This document shows positions 60,401 to 64,000 of a stretch of 64,000 nucleotides of DNA, piece after piece. Under the pieces are notes generated by a model. It saw only the letters and a list, made by a program, of their open reading frames with translations. It was not told the DNA's origin and did not search any database. The translations under genes were made by a program, and so were the position numbers. The stretch lies in NCBI GenBank assembly GCA_033977485.1, contig CM066982.1, positions 13,755,218-13,819,217 on the forward strand, in the 5' to 3' direction. Each line of letters starts with the position of its first letter. The first letter of the stretch is position 1. Source of the DNA: Hydrangea macrophylla. Taxonomy: Eukaryota; Streptophyta; Magnoliopsida; Cornales; Hydrangeaceae.

Positions 60401-62853
60401 TGTTCCAGTGTGTACGAGTGTGTGTGTGTGTGTCCTACAGTGTGTGTGTGTGTGTCGCGATTCGCGAGTGTGTGGTCGAGTGTGTGCGAGTGCGTGTGTG
60501 TGTGTGTTTGTGTGTGGTCGAGTGTGTGTGTATGGTTGAGTGTGTGTTTGTGTGTGTGCAACTGCGTGTGTGTCGTCAAGTCAAGTGTGTGTGTGTGCGG
60601 CTGTGTTTCGTGTGACAATGTGTGTGTGTGAGACTCCGTGTGTTGTGTTGTACTTTGTGTGTGTGACCTTGGTTTGGACAGAGAGATAGTGTCTACGTTT
60701 GAGAATTTTGTTTTTATTGATACACTTTTTTTGTTTCTTTTTTTTTTTCAAATTGAAGAAGTCGATTCTAGTCTCTATTAGACTAAAAAAACAGACTTCT
60801 TTTTTTTTTCTTTTATCTTTTTTTTGCAACACTAAAAAACAGACACTTGTTCCAATTAGTAATATGCTTAAATATTGAAGAAGCACTATTATTAACTCAA
60901 TTTGTTATAATTTATATTATTAACTTATTTAGGCCATTATTCACAATTTAACAGGATTGTTGGAGTCTTTAAAGACCATTTAAATACCATCTTTAGACAA
61001 TGACGCGGACAGATAATGTAACAAATGTTTCTTTCTGCAGTCTGGAACCTTAAGTCTGTTGGTAAGCACCTATGCACCTATAAAAATTACAAAGTTGATA
61101 ATGTGAAATTTTTTTTTATATTAGAATTATCTCTATATTATTAATTTTGCTAAAAACTAATTTTTCCGCCTAGGCCTCGACTAGTCCCCCGCCTAGGCCC
61201 CAAGGCGCTAGGCCCCCCTCCACCGCCCGCCTACCGCCTAGCGATTTTTAGAACATTGGGGAAGAGGTAAAGGAACGGAAAATGATAAGGCATACTATTT
61301 CCCTAGTGCTTTCTGTGTTGCTTCCCTCCACGCTTTAGATAAAATTAGAAATTGAAGTTCTCAAAATATAATAGGAGCTCAAGAAAAGAGAAAGGGAAGA
61401 GACTCACAGGATCATAATTTTAACTGATTTTCTTTTCCTTCCTATTTCCCCGCTGTTTTCCTCATTAACCAAACAGAGAAAAGTGTTTTCCTCACTGTTT
61501 TCTTTTCCTTTTGAATAAAGATTGGGACACACCCAAAGACAACTATTGGGACACAACCCAAAAGATGTGTCTATATCTCTCCTGTGATGTCATGGACCCC
61601 ACAGTGACATAGGAGAGAGAGAGACACATCTATTGGATTGTGTCCCAAAAGTTGTGTCTTTGGGTGTGTCCCAAGTATTGCCCTTTCCTTTCTCCTACTG
61701 CATCCATGGACCAAACAAAACCAAAAAGGAGGAAGAAAAACAAACAAAAATGGCCCGGAGTCACGTAGGAAAGTTGCAGACTAATACAAGTCATAAACAT
61801 TAATATGCTACGAGGCACTGTTTCGGATAATTTCTTTATCCGGGATAAATAAAGAGAAATGCGGCAGCTGGCGTGCCACCCAGAAAATAAGAAGAACAGC
61901 CCAAAATCCAGTAATATGGTTCCAGCCAAATCAAAACAACAACAATGGCTTAACTTCTAATCATGCATATTCACCCCATTGGCCATAGGATCAATTAAGG
62001 AAGAACGTTGTATCTTTACTGTAATTTGTGACAAGATGATAATCTACTAACACCATTTAGGATTTAAAATGTCACAATTAATTATTATGAGTAGTAATTA
62101 GATGGTTTCTATAAACAGATAGACAGGGAGAAGCAAAGAATGGAACAATGGTAAATCTCAGGCTCTGTTTGGTACGCAGTAACGCAGATTTAGAGAAGGA
62201 AAACAAGCAGGGAAACTATTTCCCTTAAGTGACACCTTGTGTTTTCCTCCATGTTAAATGACATTAGAAATTTTTAAATGCATTAAAATAAAATTGAAAT
62301 AATAACAATAACTTCATAAAATAGGAACAAGTGTCTAACAGAGTTCAGAATTTATAGTTTACATATCATCATATTTTCTTTTGCTTTCTACTTTCCTCAT
62401 TGTTTTCCTTATTAACAGGGGGGAAAAAAGTTTTTTCCTCTCTTTTATTTTTCCTAAATCCATAAACTAAACAGAGCTTGAAAAAGCAACAGCAAACTTT
62501 CCATGCTTCCAGAACCAAACCATTACACAAAAAGAGGCACATGCCGTAACTGGAGCTACAGATATAATACATCCACAAAGAGAGGGTGGAGATTGGGGTC
62601 CGATTCTTATTAGCACCAATCGTATGTGCATGTGTGTGTACATCCATGAAGTAGCAACAAATTAAATGTACAATAAAGAGTACAATTATTGAGTTCTATT
62701 TGTAAAGCATTACATTTACTGTCAGCTAAAAAAAAAAGATTTGGGATAGTGGCTTGATAATAAAAGATGAAAATACATGCCTGTAGCTGCATTGTTTGCA
62801 CGCTTCACTGATATGAGGTTAGGCACAATCCTGCCAAGTCCAGTAGAAAGTAC
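53494..62853 (-). CDS. PML3: GDT1-like protein 3 (PML3-type Mn/Ca transporter), 3' part of the gene
   Basis: Five coding exons on the minus strand: 62853-62781, 59679-59594, 57873-57790, 55423-55364 and 53682-53494. They join in frame to 163 residues. The first starts VLSTGLGRIVPNLIS; next are YAFFGCRLLYIAWRADPK, VEEKLEAGQGKTSIRRFFS with FCTPIFLE, and FLAEWGDRSQIATIA, the second E-x-G-D-[KR]-[ST] motif of UPF0016/GDT1 cation transporters. The last, LATHKNAVGVATG to FLGFSVSSYFYPPL, ends the protein. As recalled, this order matches Arabidopsis GDT1-like protein 3, a Golgi-type Mn2+/Ca2+ transporter. Upstream exons with the first EIGDET motif and the signal region must lie beyond 64000. The first intron here has a GC donor (CTACAG then GCATGT); the others are GT-AG. 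All introns are enlarged by transposons. Confidence 0.93.
54010..54936. mobile_element. Harbinger-like MITE, inner copy of the same family
   Basis: Left end GGCTCTGTGTAGTTGCGG and right end CATGAACCACACAAAGCC. TTA at 54007-54009 and 54937-54939 is the 3-bp duplication. It holds the element at 54139-54724. Confidence 0.8.
54139..54724. mobile_element. MITE with about 58-bp inverted repeats and a C-rich core
   Basis: The left arm GGTTAATTACATTTTACCCC, continuing CTGTGGTTAGGCC, pairs with the right arm GGGGGTAAAATGTATTTAACC and its inward CCTAACCACAG. The core contains 26 C (54407-54432) followed by 20 A (54433-54452), and a duplicated ATTAGCCCCACATAGGA. Target duplication unclear in the A-rich flank. 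Superfamily not assigned. Confidence 0.8.
55485..55622. repeat. 69-bp tandem duplication in a PML3 intron
   Basis: Two almost identical copies starting ACTTGGAACAATGTTACAAT at 55485 and 55554, both ending with TTTTTAGCAAAAA. It starts about 60 bp from the exon 55364-55423. Confidence 0.92.
55846..57214. mobile_element. Non-autonomous hAT element (1,369 bp) in a PML3 intron
   Basis: Ends CATGGTTCAAAG and TTGAACCATG are inverted repeats; ACTCCTAT at 55838-55845 and 57215-57222 is the 8-bp duplication. Inside each end, words like GGTATCGG and CCGATACC extend the symmetry. No transposase frame is visible. Confidence 0.92.
58681..58790 (-). mobile_element. tRNA-related SINE-like fragment
   Basis: On the minus strand the order is AGCTTTTGGGGTAGTTGGTG, then ATAGTATCAGAGTCTCC, then GAGGTCTTGTGTTCAAATCC. 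The last part resembles a tRNA T-arm with an internal box B (GTTCAAATCC). This word set recurs in plant genomes as a SINE-like repeat. Ends and tail were not defined. Confidence 0.5.
59903..61258. mobile_element. Non-autonomous hAT element (1,356 bp)
   Basis: Ends CAGTGTTCTAAAAATCGG and CGATTTTTAGAACATTG are inverted repeats; GGGAAGAG at 59895-59902 and 61259-61266 is the 8-bp duplication. Subterminal CCTAGGCGG/CCGCCTAGG words repeat at both ends. The interior has a GAA/GA tract (60180-60233) and a TG-rich stretch (60370-60660). No transposase found. Confidence 0.93.
60370..60660. repeat. TGTG-rich low-complexity stretch
   Basis: Degenerate GAGTGTGTGTG and CAGTGTGTG units over about 290 bp. 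Cys/Val-rich open frames on the plus strand here, and His/Thr-rich ones on the minus strand, are repeat artefacts. Confidence 0.85.
61522..61674. mobile_element. 153-bp foldback element
   Basis: The left arm TTGGGACACACCCAAAGACA pairs with the right arm TGTCTTTGGGTGTGTCCCAA; the inner ACACAACCCAAAAGATGTGT and ACACATCTATTGGATTGTGT also pair. The loop is about 50 bases. Practically the whole element is one hairpin. Confidence 0.88.
62161..62478. mobile_element. Harbinger-like MITE (GGCTCTGTTTGG family)
   Basis: Left end GGCTCTGTTTGGTACGCAG and right end AAACTAAACAGAGCT are inverted repeats. Interior GATTTAGAGAAGGAAAA is shared with the copy at 54010. Flanks TCA and TGA may be decayed TTA. In a PML3 intron, about 300 bp from an exon. 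Confidence 0.75.
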
Positions 62854-64000
62854 CTAATTCCCATATACAACAAACTTAACTTCTAAGCCTCCAGAGTGCT
62901 TACCATAAAAAATAAAAAAAACGAATAGGTAATGTTCGAAAATTACAAGAATCACATAGTAAGCTAGACCCAACATGATAGATCACATTACACCATTCCA
63001 TGGCAATAACACAAAATAAGAGCCTGGGTTATCTTTTAAAATAATAACTTTTTGCAATAAGAGGTTTTTTTTTTTTTTTTTTGAGGAAAAAAAAAAGGCT
63101 ACAAGTTGGAGCTTGTAACTGCTTTTTATAGCCTTAAAAGGATATTTCTTATTTTTTTTAAGAAATGAGAAAATAAAATCCAGACAGTCTTAGCTTTGCA
63201 AAGTGATTGTGGCCCCAAAAAAGCTATCCCAAATGGGCACGGGCTCTCTAAGTGTGGAAAGGTATTAGAATGACAAAAGAGGGAACCCAAGCATACAGGA
63301 AATGCTAACCTACAAAGTATCTAAAAATCTGCACTTTTAGATGTACAAAAAAGTTCATACTCTTTAAAATGGGAACACTAAGGGCTCACATAGTAACGTT
63401 GCGATTTTTGGTTTTCGATTCGTGTTTTCATTTTTGGAGTGAATACAGTCATATTGGTTGACCATGAGTACATAAAATGAAACAAAAACTGAAAACCAAA
63501 AACCGCATCGTTAACATGCAAGCCCTAAAGTAACTTCAAAGGAGATAAAGTGAGCTACACAATGCAATCATTCCAAAGTACTTTAGTGTCATTGCCACCC
63601 TTTTAATTAGGTGACAAGGATTTTTCTTGTCGATTCACAAGCTAGGTAGCACCAGTGCAGCGATTCGGGTATGGGGATGCGGGTGCGAGGGATTCGCCAA
63701 TTTTCCAAAAAGTAAGGATGCGAGCAAGTGCAGCGGGAGTGCTTGGATAAAATACTAAAAATTATCTTTAAATAATAGCATGTACAAATTATTTGATAAC
63801 TATTAGTGCATTAGTCTATACACTAGATAATTGCTATTATTATTTTCTATTATTTCTCTTTTAAACCACCAAAGTTTTCAAAATTTTATCCAAAACTTGT
63901 GTTTTTTTAAGAACGCTACAAAAAGCCTCAGCCACACTCCAAAAGAACTCAAAGAATCCACGGCGCACCCAGTATGGGTGTGCACTAAGTGCGGGTGTCG
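62854..64000. other. PML3 upstream intron sequence; no further exon found
   Basis: The exon before VLSTGLG should end with a motif near ALFVMT; I find no such coding segment up to 64000, so the intron continues out of the window. It holds the MITE at 63382-63525. At about 63656 a sequence starting CAGTGCAGCGATTCGGG may be the left end of another hAT-like element running past the edge. Confidence 0.5.
63382..63525. mobile_element. Harbinger-like MITE (GGGCTTGCATG family), copy 2
   Basis: Left end GGGCTCACATAGTAACGTTG and right end CGTTAACATGCAAGCCC are inverted repeats. TAA at 63379-63381 and 63526-63528 is the duplication. Same family as 38864-39051. Confidence 0.85.

Larger units (their letters stand above)
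59867..61722. mobile_element. Harbinger-like MITE (GGCTCTGTTTGG family) enlarged by two insertions
   Basis: Left end GGCTTCGTTTGGTTTG and right end GACCAAACAAAACC. TTA precedes the left end; the right flank is AAA. Interior GTAAAGGAACGGAAAATG and TTTTCCTCATTAACCAAAC resemble other copies. It contains the hAT element at 59903-61258 and the foldback element at 61522-61674. It lies in the PML3 intron with the GC donor. Confidence 0.65.

Noticed and set aside
60307..60631. Cys/Val-rich and His/Thr-rich frames
   Set aside because: Produced by the TG-rich repeat in the hAT element.
63656..64000. Possible hAT-like element starting CAGTGCAGCGATTCGGG
   Set aside because: The right end is outside the window, so neither inverted repeat nor target duplication can be shown.

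Overview
This is nuclear DNA of a flowering plant, almost certainly a eudicot. The evidence is plant-only protein families (a DYW-class PPR protein, a ROP-interactive CRIB protein, a GDT1-like protein 3 homologue, a PsaL relic), spliced genes, and a dense nest of plant LTR retrotransposons and MITEs. I cannot name the species.

Bases 1 to about 37,500 are transposon sequence. A decayed Ty1/copia element on the minus strand (1-19753) starts inside its left LTR at the window edge and ends with a complete LTR at 19195-19753. A Ty3/gypsy Athila-like element (5864-16666, CATCA target duplication) sits inside it. That element keeps gag and protease but has no recognisable pol. Its right LTR carries a 348-bp internal tandem duplication, which is itself hit by a solo LTR (13830-15938, TAGGG duplication). 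A related solo LTR (16953-19185) split the copia primer-binding site. A fourth LTR type (24163-28318, GCAGG) carries a 1,180-bp hAT element. It is followed by a decayed gene with the plant 'putative gypsy type transposon' domain (29186-31230) and a second truncated, badly mutated copia element on the minus strand (31235-37472).

From 37,500 to 64,000 the window holds genes mixed with MITEs. In order there is a broken psaL copy (37550-38334, plus strand); a three-exon RIC-type CRIB gene (minus, 39881-41118); a weak candidate for a small spliced gene (minus, 43116-44820); an intronless DYW-class PPR gene (minus, 45391-48102) split by a 373-bp hAT MITE; a third solo LTR of the TGTCACACCC type (49253-51554); and the last five coding exons of a PML3/GDT1-like 3 transporter gene (minus, 53494-62853), whose 5' part lies beyond the window. 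The PML3 introns hold nested Harbinger-like MITEs, two hAT elements, a tRNA-related SINE-like piece and a foldback element.

The strongest unexplained signal is shared by otherwise unrelated LTR families here. Each carries a cluster of short perfect or near-perfect palindromes, and the palindrome differs by family: CAGTCGACTG, CGGATCGATCCG, CGGCATTCACTGAATGCCG-like, and CGCGCG/GCTCGCGCG-like. Also notable are a possible MITE-derived intron in the PPR gene and a GC-AG intron in PML3. All functional statements come from reading the sequence and from recalled family features. No database search was possible.
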